Numbered from the stretch's first letter, positions 1-9,015 are shown. The stretch: 64,000 nt of DNA from Deinococcus roseus (GCF_014646895.1 NZ_BMOD01000005.1:62001-126000), one strand, 5' to 3'. Made by a program: numbers and translations. The notes: generated from the letters alone by a model not told the origin.

Positions 1-1
1 C

Positions 2-43
2 TCTATTCAGGGGATTGCTGCTGGAGTGCGCAACACGGGCTGA
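2..43 (+). CDS. Possible 3' end of a gene entering from the left
   Basis: The frame starting at base 2 is open to a TGA at 41-43 and encodes the tail SIQGIAAGVRNTG. A clear intrinsic terminator follows 28 bases later, so this is plausibly the C-terminus of a forward gene that begins outside the window. Thirteen residues are too few to assign a family. An open frame this short could also be chance; the terminator is the main support. Confidence 0.35.
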   Translation, partial: SIQGIAAGVRNTG

Positions 44-71
44 TTTCAGAAGCAACTCCAGAAACATTCTG

Positions 72-95
72 CGGGGCCATGTGCCCCGTTTTTTT
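72..95 (+). terminator. Intrinsic terminator of the upstream gene
   Basis: The stem CGGGGC / GCCCCG (72-77 and 83-88) with loop CATGT is followed by seven T. It ends transcription entering from the left edge. Confidence 0.8.
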
Positions 96-273
96 GTGGC
101 CTCAGATTTAAAAGATATTTATTTCACGAGCTAGAACAAATGCAAAAAACACCCTTTCAAGAACATTCTTGCATCTGCACCTCAAGCTCTCCCAGAAAAG
201 ACGCAAGCCACATGAAGGTTCTGGTGCCCTCTGGAGCCCTGGTCTTTGAAAAGCGTGCAAAGGATTCATCTCG

Positions 274-297
274 CTGTGAACTGCAAACTGTAAACTT
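274..297 (-). repeat. Dispersed repeat, family A (copy 1)
   Basis: Read on the minus strand this is GTTTACAGTTTGCAGTTCAC, one of five intergenic stretches built from the words TTTACAGT and GTTCACAG. The other copies are near 8264, 9988, 28488 and 41595. The rest of 96-336 holds no convincing gene. Confidence 0.55.
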
Positions 298-336
298 CTC
301 AGCAGGCCTTTTCCACCCCTGCTTTTGACAAATGCT

Positions 337-2274
337 TCAGGGCACCCGGCTCACCCCATACAGGTCACAAATCAGGTCGATGAACACGGGAAGCAGGGCA
401 GGGTCAAACTGTTTGCCTGCAAGCTTTTCCATGTGCACCAGCGTGGTCGGGATGCTCCAGGCTTCTTTGTAGGGCCGCTCGGTGGTGAGGGCATCGAAGA
501 CATCCACAATGGTGAAAATGCGGGCCAGGAGCGAGGTCTGCTCTGCCAGCAACTGGTCTGGGTAACCCGATCCATCCCACCACTCATGGTGGCTGCGCAC
601 CACATCGCGGGTGGCTTCTGGCAGGAGGGGCATTTGCATGCAGATTTCCGCGCCAATCAGGGTGTGTTCCTGAATCTTGAGGCGCTCTTCCGGGGTCAGT
701 TTGCCGGGTTTCAGCAAAATGGAATCTGGAATGCCAATTTTCCCCACATCGTGCAAATATGCGCCCCAGCGCAGGAAGGTGCGGTCCTCTTCTGGCAGGC
801 CCAACCGCAGGGCAAAGCGTTCACACAGATCCACCACCCGATCTGTATGGCCTTTGGTTTCAAAATCCCGGTATTCCAGGGCCAGACCCAGCGTACGCAG
901 GGTGGCTTCCCGCGTGGACTCCACCTGTTCCAGATAGGTGCGGCGTTCAAATGCATTTTGCAGGCGGCCCAGAATGAAGCGCACCACCTGAACTTCATTG
1001 CGGCTGGCTTCCCGGTGTTCTGAGAGGGTGCACAGCACCATCACCCCCATCACTTTCTGCTGCACCTGCACGGGGGCCAGCAGGACGCTTTTCAGGCCCA
1101 GTTGATGAAGGTCAGGGCTGGGATTGACCACCTGCTGAAAATCCGGGATGTCCAGCACCTCACGGGCCATCACCGAACGGGGCAGGCGCTCAAAGTCCTG
1201 CAAATTGACATTCATCAAGAGGGTCGGATCAAAAGGCAGCGGAACGGCATGCCTGTAAGCCTGCAACTGCCAGCCGTGGGCCAGCCGTTCATAGTAAGCA
1301 AACAAATCATAACCGGTGAGCTGAATCAGGGTTTCCAGGGCGGTTTCTGCCACCTCACTGGGCTGGATCAGGGTTTCGATTTTTGCAGAGAGCTCACTGA
1401 GCAGCTTGTAACGCTGTGCCCGCTCCTGCACCTGCCATTCCAGCATGTAGCGCTGCATCAGGAGGGCTGCCCGGTCTGCAAAAGACTCAGCAATGCGCAC
1501 CGATTCGGAGGTGAAGGCCTCTTCGGAATCGAAGTTTTCCAGGTTTAAAATGGCCGCCAGTTTCTGGTGCACCCTCACCTGGGTGGAAAGGCTGACCTGA
1601 ATCTCATCGATGCGTCCAGAACTTCGCAGGATGCTTTCGATTTCGGGGTCCAGGCGGCCTGCATTGAATTCCCGAAACCTCAGCAGGCGGCTTGCCCGTG
1701 GGACTTCATTTTCTGCTCCGATCACCTGGTGGGGAGCAAAACGGATGCGTTGCAAGCCAGGAAGATCGTAACCCTGGGCAGCTTTGAAGGTGTAATGCCC
1801 ATCCGGATCCACCCCGATCAGGCTTCCGGCCTGGGCACCAGGCACCAGGTGCACGGCACATTCCACCAGGGTGCTGTAAAAATCTTCGGTGCCGTTCTGC
1901 AGCAGTTGCAGGTTCAGGTTGTTGAGTTCCTGGTTGATGGCGTCGTTCAGCTCCAGGTGTTGCTGGTGCAGCATCAACAAACGCTGGTACAGCTGGGGGG
2001 TGAAGCCCTCGAAATGCTCCAGTGGAAGCTCCAAGCTTAAACAACTTGCTTGTGCAGCACTGTCTCCGAGGATTATGGTGGGACACAGCGGGAAAACTGA
2101 ACGGGCTTGCTGAATCACCTGGGGAGATGCTTGCAGATCCACCATCAGCAGGTGTATTTTTTCAGACGGGACCACCTCCAGCCCGCTCTGCCAGATCAAC
2201 TGGATGTCTGTGGGCATCCACTGGGGAGGCGAAGCAGGGCTGACCAGCAGGATTGTAAAAACATTTTGCTTCAT
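337..2274 (-). CDS. GAF-GAF-HD-GYP domain protein, probable cyclic-di-GMP phosphodiesterase
   Basis: This 645-residue cytoplasmic protein likely hydrolyses c-di-GMP or a related cyclic dinucleotide. Residues ~1-110 look like a response-regulator fold without clear phospho-acceptor context. Two GAF-like sensory modules follow (~130-280 and ~295-445). The C-terminal HD-GYP domain has the HD pair in LHDVGKIGIPDSIL (~508) and the signature HHEWWDGSGYP (~562-572), so the catalytic metal ligands appear intact. The gene is monocistronic, divergent from the NYN gene at 2410, and starts at an ATG. The GAF ligands cannot be predicted. Family assignment is firm; substrate is inferred from the family. 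Confidence 0.9.
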   Translation of the reverse strand: MKQNVFTILLVSPASPPQWMPTDIQLIWQSGLEVVPSEKIHLLMVDLQASPQVIQQARSVFPLCPTIILGDSAAQASCLSLELPLEHFEGFTPQLYQRLLMLHQQHLELNDAINQELNNLNLQLLQNGTEDFYSTLVECAVHLVPGAQAGSLIGVDPDGHYTFKAAQGYDLPGLQRIRFAPHQVIGAENEVPRASRLLRFREFNAGRLDPEIESILRSSGRIDEIQVSLSTQVRVHQKLAAILNLENFDSEEAFTSESVRIAESFADRAALLMQRYMLEWQVQERAQRYKLLSELSAKIETLIQPSEVAETALETLIQLTGYDLFAYYERLAHGWQLQAYRHAVPLPFDPTLLMNVNLQDFERLPRSVMAREVLDIPDFQQVVNPSPDLHQLGLKSVLLAPVQVQQKVMGVMVLCTLSEHREASRNEVQVVRFILGRLQNAFERRTYLEQVESTREATLRTLGLALEYRDFETKGHTDRVVDLCERFALRLGLPEEDRTFLRWGAYLHDVGKIGIPDSILLKPGKLTPEERLKIQEHTLIGAEICMQMPLLPEATRDVVRSHHEWWDGSGYPDQLLAEQTSLLARIFTIVDVFDALTTERPYKEAWSIPTTLVHMEKLAGKQFDPALLPVFIDLICDLYGVSRVP

Positions 2275-2409
2275 GGTCCTCCTGCCAATGTGCCTTGAGA
2301 ACAGCTTTCTGATGTGACGGGCATTGAACCTGCCTGTACAGACATGAAGCCTCTTAAAGGTATATTATGCTATTTGCGGCATCTGCCGTGTGATTTTTTG
2401 AGGTGCACA

Positions 2410-2958
2410 ATGTTCATCACCGACAAACCGAGAGTTGGCGTTTTTATCGACACCCAGAACCTGTACCACTCTGCACGGGACTACTACGAGAGGACCGTCA
2501 ATTTTGAAAGGGTCCTGGAATATGCCTTACAGGGCAGGCATCTGGTGCGGGCCATCAGTTATGTGGTGGAAAAAGAAGGAGACACCAGCGCCTGGCCTTT
2601 CATCTACAAACTCAGCACGCTGGGCTACAAGGTCAGGCGCATGACCCTGCAGTACCACCACACCACCGAACAGGGCAAAGTGATCTGGGAAGGCAACTGG
2701 GACATGGGCATCGTGGCAGACATGATGCGCCTGATCGACAGCCTGGACGTGATTGTGCTGGGCAGCGGAGACGGAGACTTCGCAGATGTGCTGGAGGTCT
2801 TCATGGAGCGAGGAAAACGGGTCGAGGTGATTGCCTTCAAGGAAACCACCGCCCAGAAACTCATCGACTGTGTGGACAAATTCACCCATCTGGTGGACAT
2901 TGACCATGGCCTGATGCCCATCAAGGGCAACAAGAACAGTCCTGCCACCCAGGTCTGA
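2410..2958 (+). CDS. NYN-domain (LabA/DUF88-like) putative RNase
   Basis: A 182-residue protein with the PIN-like NYN fold. The N-terminal strand GVFIDTQNLYHSAR gives the first acidic residue and Asn. WDMGIVADMMRLID and VLGSGDGDFADVLEVF give the remaining conserved acidic residues of the family's metal site. NYN proteins are thought to act on RNA. I chose the ATG at 2410 because GAGGTG lies five bases upstream; an in-frame start at 2314 would add a non-conserved leader. queA follows 56 bases later, possibly cotranscribed. The substrate is unknown. Confidence 0.88.
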   Translation: MFITDKPRVGVFIDTQNLYHSARDYYERTVNFERVLEYALQGRHLVRAISYVVEKEGDTSAWPFIYKLSTLGYKVRRMTLQYHHTTEQGKVIWEGNWDMGIVADMMRLIDSLDVIVLGSGDGDFADVLEVFMERGKRVEVIAFKETTAQKLIDCVDKFTHLVDIDHGLMPIKGNKNSPATQV

Positions 2959-3014
2959 GCTTTTTCAAACCATGCGCAGTTGCCAGACTGCGCACTTTTC
3001 ATGGAGCGACCACA

Positions 3015-4031
3015 ATGAACCTGCTGGACTTTGAACTTCCCGACCACCTGATTGCCCAGACGGGCACAGAGCCGCGGGACCACAGCCGCCTGATGGTGGT
3101 GTCCCCTGAAGGCCCCGAGCACCGCATTTTCAAGGATCTGCTGGAATACCTGCAGCCTGGAGACGTGATGGTTTTCAACGAGTCGCGGGTGATTCCGGCA
3201 CGCCTGTATGCCCGCAAAGCCTCTGGAGGCACCATCGAGGTGCTCTTGCTGAGGGAAAAAGAACACAAGGTGTGGAGTGCCTACCTGAAACCTGCCCGCA
3301 AGGCCAACAGCACCCTGTATTTTGGCGACGGCACCCTCACTGCAGAGGTGACAGGCACGCTGGAAGATGGAGCACGCCTGCTGACCTTCAATGAGGACAT
3401 CAAACCTCACCTGCATGCACTGGGCACCTTGCCCCTGCCTCCCTACATCCAGAATACGGTGGCAGGAGAGCGCTACCAGACGGTGTATTCCCGCACCGAA
3501 GGCAGTGTGGCTGCACCCACCGCAGGGCTGCACTTCACTCCAGAACTGCTGTCCCGCATTGACGCCATGGGTGTGGAACGTCACCACCTGACCCTGCATG
3601 TGGGCGCAGGCACCTTCAAACCCATTTCTGGCAGCATCCATGAGCATGTGATGCACGAGGAACAGTTCGTGATCTTCGAGGAGACGGCTGCCGCCATCAA
3701 CCGGGCCAGAAAAGAAGGCCGCAGGGTCATCGCCGTGGGAACCACCACCGTCAGGGCGCTGGAAAGTGCCGTGCAGAATGGTGAAGTGCAGGCTGGAGCA
3801 GGGGAGACCCGCATCTTCATTCACCCCCCCTACACCTTTCAGGTGCCGGATCTGCTGATCACCAATTTCCACCTTCCCCATTCCACACTGCTGCTGCTGG
3901 TGGGTGCTTTTGCTGGTGAAAAGCAGATTGCAGAGGCTTACCAGACGGCCATTGCAGAAAGCTACCGGTTTTACAGCCTGGGAGATGCCATGTTGCTGTA
4001 CGGCAACAGCGATTCCGGTTCAGCTTTGTAA
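3015..4031 (+). CDS. queA: S-adenosylmethionine:tRNA ribosyltransferase-isomerase (QueA)
   Basis: QueA transfers the ribosyl part of SAM to preQ1 in the wobble position of tRNA-Asp, -Asn, -His and -Tyr, giving epoxyqueuosine. The 338-residue length is normal. Family hallmarks are the N-terminal FELPDHLIAQ, the segment VMVFNESRVIPARL, TAGLHFTPELL in the middle, HVGAGTFKPI, and the C-terminal TNFHLPHSTLLLLVGAFAG. No other queuosine gene is visible nearby. It is the last gene before an intergenic stretch with its own promoter for the peptidase. Confidence 0.97.
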   Translation: MNLLDFELPDHLIAQTGTEPRDHSRLMVVSPEGPEHRIFKDLLEYLQPGDVMVFNESRVIPARLYARKASGGTIEVLLLREKEHKVWSAYLKPARKANSTLYFGDGTLTAEVTGTLEDGARLLTFNEDIKPHLHALGTLPLPPYIQNTVAGERYQTVYSRTEGSVAAPTAGLHFTPELLSRIDAMGVERHHLTLHVGAGTFKPISGSIHEHVMHEEQFVIFEETAAAINRARKEGRRVIAVGTTTVRALESAVQNGEVQAGAGETRIFIHPPYTFQVPDLLITNFHLPHSTLLLLVGAFAGEKQIAEAYQTAIAESYRFYSLGDAMLLYGNSDSGSAL

Positions 4032-4138
4032 ACGTTTCAGTGTGTCAAGTAGAGAAAAAGTTTCAAAATGCTCCTGGCACCTGTCCCACCCAGAAAAAAA
4101 TAAGCAAAAACCACTAGAGAAAAATTTTGGAGTCGGGT

Positions 4139-4144
4139 TATACT
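4139..4144 (+). promoter_or_regulatory. -10 box of a leaderless promoter for the M3 peptidase
   Basis: TATACT is followed by six bases and then the ATG at 4151, with no Shine-Dalgarno sequence. Transcription would start at or next to the A of the start codon. No good -35 box is visible. Confidence 0.6.
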
Positions 4145-4150
4145 TTCGCC

Positions 4151-6184
4151 ATGAACGACAACCCATTGCTCAGCCTCGGGTTTGACCTGCCCTTTGAGGA
4201 CATCAAACCTGAGCATTTTGAAGCCGCCATCGATGTGCAGATCCAGCAGGCCGAACAGGAACTGAAAGACCTGCTGGAGGTGCAGGGTGAACGCACCTAC
4301 CTGAACACCCTGAAGGCCTATGACCGCCTGGCAGAACCCCTCACCCGCAGCTACATCCTGCTTTTGCACCTCAACTCAGTGGTGACCGGGCCAGAAGTGC
4401 GGGCCACCCTGCAGGCCGTGCAGCCCAAAGTCACCAGCTTTTTCACCCGGTTTTCGCTCTCACAGCCGCTCTATCAGGCCCTTAAAGATTATGCCGCCAC
4501 TCCAGATGCCCAGTTCCTGACCGGAGCCAAGCGCCGCCTGCTGGAACTGGCCCTGGATGACTTCCGCAGAAGTGGTGCAGATTTGCCTGCAGAGAAAAAG
4601 CAGCGCATGGAAGAAATCAACATGCGCCTCTCTGAGATCTGCACCCAATTCAGCCAGAATGTGGTGGATTCCACCGCTGAATTTGAGCACCTGATCGAAG
4701 ACGAAAGCAAACTTGCCGGTCTTCCTGCAAGTGCAAGGGCTGCTGCAAGGCAGAATGCCGAATCCAAAGGCAAACCTGGCTGGCGCTTCACCCTGCAACA
4801 GCCCAGCTACCTTCCGGTGATCTTCTACCTGGACGATCCTGAAATTCGCAAAGCCATGTACACCGCCTACAACCAGCGGGGCAGTGAAGACCCTTACAAC
4901 AACGAACCCCTGATCAACGAAATTCTGGCCCTCAGAAAAGAAAAAGCAGAATTGCTGGGCTACCAGGACTTTGCAGATCTGGTGCTGGAAGACCGCATGG
5001 CCAAAAATGGAGCACGCGCCCTGCAGTTCGAGCAGGACATGACCCTCAAGATCCGTCCCTTTTTCGAGCGGGAAAACGCCGAACTGATGGAATACCGCCG
5101 TGCGCTGGAAGGGGAGGATGCCCCGGAACTCGAACCCTGGGATGTCAGCTATTATGCTGAAAAACTCCGCAAAGCCAGCTATGACTTTGATGAGGAAGCC
5201 CTCAAACCCTACTTCGCAGTGGACCGGGTGATGGCAGGCCTCTTTGAAATCACCCGCAGGGTGTACGGGGTCACCATTCAGGAAGTCAAGGGCGTGCAGG
5301 TGTGGCACCCAGAAGTCAAAACCTACGAGATTTACAATGAAGCTGGACAGCTGCTGGCCCGCTTCTTTGCAGACTGGTTCCCCCGTGAAAGCAAACGCAG
5401 CGGAGCCTGGATGAACAGCTTCATGACCGGAGACCGCGATGGGGCTTTTGAACCCCACCTGTGCCTGATGTGCGGAAACCTCACCCCTCCTGTAGGGGAC
5501 GAACCTGCCCTGCTGACCCACAGCGATGTGGAAACCATCTTCCATGAATGGGGACACCTGATTCACCATGCCCTCAGCGATGTGGAAGTGAAGAAACTGG
5601 CGGGCACCAACGTGGCCTGGGACTTTGTGGAGCTTCCCTCCCAGATCATGGAAAACTGGGCCTGGGAACGGGAGGCCCTGGACCTCTTTGCGCACCACCA
5701 CCAGACCGGAGAAACCATCCCCGATGAACTCTTTGAAAAAATGGTGGCCGCCCGCAACTTCCGTGCCGCCAGTGTGGCCATGCGCCAGCTTTCTCTGGGC
5801 ACCACGGACCTGATGCTGCACATGAAATACAACCCTGAGGCGGACGGCAGTGTGCTGGATTACAGCCGCAACCTGCTGGGTCAATTCATGGCGGTCAAAC
5901 CCGGAGCAGAATTCAAGATGATCACCGCCTTCACCCACCTGTTTGCTTCCCCAGTGGGATATGGAGCAGGCTACTACTCCTACAAGTGGGCAGAGGTGCT
6001 GGATGCAGATGCGTTCAGCCGCTTCCGCGAAGAAGGCATCTTCAACCGGGCCACCGGGCAGGACTTCCTGGACAAGATCCTCTCCAGAGGGGCCAGCGAA
6101 GACCCGGCCAAACTCTTCCGGGACTTCATGGGCCGTGACCCCAACCCCGATGCACTGCTGGAACGTTCAGGTCTGCTGGTCTGA
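4151..6184 (+). CDS. M3-family oligopeptidase (oligopeptidase A / thimet type)
   Basis: A 677-residue zinc metallopeptidase that cleaves short peptides in the cytoplasm. The zinc motif HEWGHLIHH starts near residue 465 and supplies both His ligands and the catalytic Glu. The third ligand region WDFVELPSQIMENWAWE follows, and YGAGYYSYKWAEVLDADAF near the C-terminus is typical of the Dcp/PrlC branch. No signal peptide is present. The start at 4151 is supported by the adjacent -10 box; an in-frame upstream start at 4127 would overlap that promoter. A strong hairpin terminator follows, so the gene is probably monocistronic. Confidence 0.95.
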   Translation: MNDNPLLSLGFDLPFEDIKPEHFEAAIDVQIQQAEQELKDLLEVQGERTYLNTLKAYDRLAEPLTRSYILLLHLNSVVTGPEVRATLQAVQPKVTSFFTRFSLSQPLYQALKDYAATPDAQFLTGAKRRLLELALDDFRRSGADLPAEKKQRMEEINMRLSEICTQFSQNVVDSTAEFEHLIEDESKLAGLPASARAAARQNAESKGKPGWRFTLQQPSYLPVIFYLDDPEIRKAMYTAYNQRGSEDPYNNEPLINEILALRKEKAELLGYQDFADLVLEDRMAKNGARALQFEQDMTLKIRPFFERENAELMEYRRALEGEDAPELEPWDVSYYAEKLRKASYDFDEEALKPYFAVDRVMAGLFEITRRVYGVTIQEVKGVQVWHPEVKTYEIYNEAGQLLARFFADWFPRESKRSGAWMNSFMTGDRDGAFEPHLCLMCGNLTPPVGDEPALLTHSDVETIFHEWGHLIHHALSDVEVKKLAGTNVAWDFVELPSQIMENWAWEREALDLFAHHHQTGETIPDELFEKMVAARNFRAASVAMRQLSLGTTDLMLHMKYNPEADGSVLDYSRNLLGQFMAVKPGAEFKMITAFTHLFASPVGYGAGYYSYKWAEVLDADAFSRFREEGIFNRATGQDFLDKILSRGASEDPAKLFRDFMGRDPNPDALLERSGLLV

Positions 6185-6211
6185 TTTCTGGTGGGATTTG
6201 GAAGTGCACGA

Positions 6212-6235
6212 GAGAGGCTGCAAAGCCTCTCTTTT
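6212..6235 (+). terminator. Terminator after the M3 peptidase
   Basis: GAGAGGCT / AGCCTCTC (6212-6219 and 6224-6231) around a GCAA tetraloop, followed by TTTT. Confidence 0.85.
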
Positions 6236-6336
6236 CTGTTGCTGCAAGTTCATGCCACTTGTGAAAGACCCCCACAAGCAGCCTGATTTCAGGTGGGTGG
6301 TGTACCTTTTTCAGAAAAGACCTTTAAAATGGGAGG

Positions 6337-7005
6337 GTGACCAGACTGCAAATTGCACCAAGCATCCTCTCTGCTGATTTCTCACGGCTGGGCCTGGACC
6401 TTCAGGAAGCTGAAACTGCCGGATCCACGTGGGTGCACATCGATGTGATGGATGGCCAGTTCGTCCCCAACATCACCATCGGCCCCCTCATCGTAGAAGC
6501 AGTAAAACGCTCATGCAACCTGTACCGGGACGTGCACCTGATGGTGGACCGACCCGAACGTTACATTGCAGACTTCGTGCAGGCCGGAGCCCAGAACATC
6601 ACTGTGCATGCCGAAGCCACCCCCCACCTGCACCGCGCTGTGCACCTGATCAGGGAACTGGGCGCACAGGCTGGAGTGGCCCTCAATCCTGGAACCCCCC
6701 TGGAAATGATCCGTCCCTTGCTTCCAGATCTGGACCTGGCCTTGATCATGACCGTCAACCCCGGTTTTGGAGGGCAGAAATTCATCCCTGCTGCTCTGGA
6801 ACGCATCAGAACCCTGCGAAGCTGGCTGGATGAAGTGAACCCCACCTGTCACCTGGAAGTGGATGGTGGGGTCAACCTGCAGACCGTGGAAAGTGTGGTG
6901 CGTGCCGGAGCCAACATCCTGGTGGCAGGCAGTGCAGTCTTCAATCCCGGCGGCATTGCCCGCAACTTCAAGGCCCTCACGGAGGCTGCATGCGCCTGCG
7001 TGTAG
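6337..7005 (+). CDS. rpe: Ribulose-phosphate 3-epimerase
   Basis: Rpe interconverts ribulose-5-phosphate and xylulose-5-phosphate in the pentose phosphate pathway. The 222-residue TIM barrel shows IAPSILSADFSRLG at the start, the metal-binding VHIDVMDGQFVPNITIG, the phosphate-binding MTVNPGFGGQKFI, and LEVDGGVN. The start is a GTG directly after GGGAGG. The 3' end overlaps comB by 16 bases, so the two are translated from one message. rpiA, the partner isomerase, is elsewhere in the window at 32170. Confidence 0.97.
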   Translation: MTRLQIAPSILSADFSRLGLDLQEAETAGSTWVHIDVMDGQFVPNITIGPLIVEAVKRSCNLYRDVHLMVDRPERYIADFVQAGAQNITVHAEATPHLHRAVHLIRELGAQAGVALNPGTPLEMIRPLLPDLDLALIMTVNPGFGGQKFIPAALERIRTLRSWLDEVNPTCHLEVDGGVNLQTVESVVRAGANILVAGSAVFNPGGIARNFKALTEAACACV

Positions 7006-7697
7006 ACCTTCTGCCCCACGGTGAGTATTCCGACACCGTGATCGTGGTGGATGTGCTGAGGGCCACCACCACCGCCACGGTGTTTCTGGAGCACCATGCA
7101 GACCGCCTGCTGTTTTCGGGCAGCATTGAAGAGTCGCTGGGCATGAAAGCAGAGAACACCATCATTGCCGGAGAGCGTGGCGGTCTGGCGGTGGCCGGAT
7201 TTGACCTGGGGAACAGCCCCATTGAAGCTGGTGCAGGCTCATATGCAGGCAAAACCGTGGTGATGAACACCACCAACGGCACCTACGCTGCCCGTGTCGC
7301 ATCTGCAAGCGCCAAGCACGTTTTGCTGGGAGCCCTGCGCAACGCCCACGCAGCCGCACGCAAGGCCAAAGGTCTGGCCGTCGAAGAGATTGCCATTGTG
7401 TGCTCTGGAGAACGGGGCCGGGCCTCTCTGGACGACACCTACACAGCCGGGGTGCTCTGCGAGTACCTGCTGGCCATGGGAGAATTCACCCTCAACGACG
7501 GTGCCCGCATTGCCCTCACCCTGCGCAGGCAGGTGGGAGACCCCATCGAACCCCTGTCCAGCAGCTCTGGAGGCATGAGCCTGGAAAGCAAGGGCCTGGG
7601 GGAAGACATCCGTTTCTGTGCCCGCATCAGTGAAAGCACCATCGTGCCCACCCTGCAAAGCACCCAGGACGGACAGGTGATCTTTGTTTCCAGCTGA
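6990..7697 (+). CDS. comB: ComB-family 2-phosphosulfolactate phosphatase
   Basis: A 235-residue member of the ComB family, whose founding enzyme removes phosphate from 2-phosphosulfolactate in coenzyme M synthesis. Family features are VIVVDVLRATTTATVFLE (near the N-terminus), GERGG, the TTNGTYA segment and CSGERGRASLDDTYTAG. In bacteria without coenzyme M the physiological substrate is uncertain. The ORF starts inside the end of rpe, implying translational coupling. The family is certain; the reaction in this organism is not. Confidence 0.88.
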   Translation: MRLRVDLLPHGEYSDTVIVVDVLRATTTATVFLEHHADRLLFSGSIEESLGMKAENTIIAGERGGLAVAGFDLGNSPIEAGAGSYAGKTVVMNTTNGTYAARVASASAKHVLLGALRNAHAAARKAKGLAVEEIAIVCSGERGRASLDDTYTAGVLCEYLLAMGEFTLNDGARIALTLRRQVGDPIEPLSSSSGGMSLESKGLGEDIRFCARISESTIVPTLQSTQDGQVIFVSS

Positions 7698-7772
7698 GCT
7701 GCCCTTCAACGGACCATCAGCACCTGACAGCCAGCTGATTTTTCCATGACCTGCCGCTGATACAAAAGATTC

Positions 7773-8225
7773 GTGAGAGTCTTTCGTTCCAGCGTTCTGT
7801 TCATGGGCACCACCAACACCACCCGCACCCAGATGGCCGAGGCCCTGCTGAGACACCATGCAGGAGACCGCTTCGAGGTGTACAGTGCGGGTCTGGAAGC
7901 AGGCCAGATTCATCCTTACACCCGCCTTGTGCTGCAAGAACTGGGCATCCGCATGGATGGCCAGCGTCCCAAACGCCTTAAAGATTATCTGGGGATCACC
8001 TACAATTACCTGATCACCCTCACCGAAGAAAACGAAGATGCTCCCATCTTCCCCGGTGTGAGCACCCGTCTGGACTGGACCACTTCCAGACCCCAGCCTG
8101 CAACCAGCAGTGAAGAAGATGTGCTCAATGCCTACCGGGTGGTGCGCAACCAGCTGGATGTGCAGATCCACACCTTCCTGATGGAATACGATTTGTTCAA
8201 ACTGGGCGCAAAAGCTTTGCTGTAA
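7773..8225 (+). CDS. Low-molecular-weight phosphatase/arsenate-reductase-like protein, catalytic Cys missing
   Basis: A 150-residue protein of the LMW protein-tyrosine-phosphatase/ArsC fold. The P-loop should read C-x5-R, but here it is GTTNTTRTQMAEALL: the Arg and the conserved Asn are kept while the nucleophilic Cys is Gly. The later Asp-Pro general-acid site is also not recognisable (DWTTSRPQP). The C-terminal helix NAYRVVRNQL still matches the family. The start is a GTG, with no good ribosome site. It follows comB by 75 bases. It is probably a non-catalytic binding protein, but a sequencing error cannot be excluded by eye. Confidence 0.8.
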   Translation: MRVFRSSVLFMGTTNTTRTQMAEALLRHHAGDRFEVYSAGLEAGQIHPYTRLVLQELGIRMDGQRPKRLKDYLGITYNYLITLTEENEDAPIFPGVSTRLDWTTSRPQPATSSEEDVLNAYRVVRNQLDVQIHTFLMEYDLFKLGAKALL

Positions 8226-8257
8226 AGCGCTTTTCAGATGCAGGCTGGAAGCGCTTT
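8224..8257 (+). terminator. Possible terminator hairpin
   Basis: AAAGCGCTT (8224-8232, overlapping the stop codon) pairs with AAGCGCTTT (8249-8257) across a 16-base loop. There is no strong T run, so efficiency is doubtful. Confidence 0.4.
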
Positions 8258-8263
8258 GCTGAG

Positions 8264-8298
8264 AAGTTTACAGTTCACAGTTTTCAGTTCACTGCAAG
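8264..8298 (+). repeat. Dispersed repeat, family A (copy 2)
   Basis: AAGTTTACAGTTCACAG followed by a second, partly matching unit TTTTCAGTTCACTG, between the phosphatase-like gene and the convergent rnhA. Confidence 0.6.
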
Positions 8299-8339
8299 AG
8301 AAAGTGTTTGCAGGAACCGCGGGGAAAACTTTCCTGAAG

Positions 8340-8840
8340 TCACTTCACCCGCAGCTTCAGGCGTTCTTCCACAGCCAGTCTGTCCACCCGTTCGTTGAAC
8401 TCATGCCCGGAGTGGCCTTTGACCCACACGAACTTCAGGTCATGCACTTTTGCCAGGGCAATCAGTTCTTCCCACAAATCCTGGTTCTTCACGGGTTCTT
8501 TGCTGGCGGTTTTCCAGCCGTTTCTCTGCCAGTTCAGCACCCATTTCTGGGTGAAGGCATTGCGCAAATACTGGCTGTCGGTCACCACCATCACCACACA
8601 GGGCCGCTTCAGTGCCTTCAGCCCTTCCAGCAGACCGGTCAATTCCATGCGGTTGTTGGTGGTCTCAGAGGCATTTCCTTTGAGTTCCATTTCTTTTGAC
8701 CCATAACTCAGGATGCAGGCCCACCCGCCATGACCGGCCTGGGTGTCACAGGCCCCATCGCAATACAAATACACATGCTCACCAGTTGGGGGCTTTTCGG
8801 GGCGGATGCAGGAAAGAACGGGAACGGTCATTTTGGGCAT
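8340..8840 (-). CDS. rnhA: Ribonuclease HI
   Basis: RNase HI cleaves the RNA strand of RNA-DNA hybrids. Catalytic residues are visible in order: Asp in YLYCDGACD, Glu in NNRMELTGLLEGL, Asp in VVTDSQYLRN, and the C-terminal His-x-Asp region VKGHSGHEFNERVD. I start it at the ATG at 8840 (166 residues); a second ATG at 8831 is also possible because a TATAGT box sits only three bases before the first. The longer open frame to 9005 would add a non-conserved 55-residue extension and run through a repeat. Confidence 0.93.
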   Translation of the reverse strand: MPKMTVPVLSCIRPEKPPTGEHVYLYCDGACDTQAGHGGWACILSYGSKEMELKGNASETTNNRMELTGLLEGLKALKRPCVVMVVTDSQYLRNAFTQKWVLNWQRNGWKTASKEPVKNQDLWEELIALAKVHDLKFVWVKGHSGHEFNERVDRLAVEERLKLRVK

Positions 8841-8850
8841 TTTACTATAG

Positions 8851-8880
8851 GCCGAGAGCCAATGGCCAAGGGCAGAGGGC
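8851..8880 (+). repeat. Dispersed repeat, family B (copy 1)
   Basis: GCCGAGAGCCAATGGCCAAG followed by GGCAGAGGGC, one of several intergenic stretches sharing GCCGAGAGCC and GGGCAAA words. Related copies are near 10205, 38161 and 56421. Confidence 0.45.
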
Positions 8881-9015
8881 AAGTTTAAAAAGCTTTTGCA
8901 GCAGCAGCTGGTTTTTGACAGCCAGCTTTCACTAAAGCACTTTGGGCTATCGGCCCTCGTCAAAAAACCAACAAAAAAGGACGGGAGAAATCCCGTCCCA
9001 TGCAAACCCTTAAAT

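Noticed and set aside
140..328. 62-codon frame after the first terminator
   Set aside because: No promoter or ribosome site, and it runs through a copy of repeat family A.
2314..2345. tRNA-like stretch (GGCATTGAACCTGCC on the plus strand)
   Set aside because: The apparent T-arm does not fold with five proper pairs and no acceptor or anticodon stem accompanies it.
2625..3881. Long open frame antisense to queA
   Set aside because: It is a codon-bias shadow: no start signal or family features, and queA is certain on the other strand.
4460..5938. 492-codon frame antisense to the M3 peptidase
   Set aside because: Composition is His/Gly/Phe-rich as expected for an antisense shadow; the peptidase motifs are on the plus strand.
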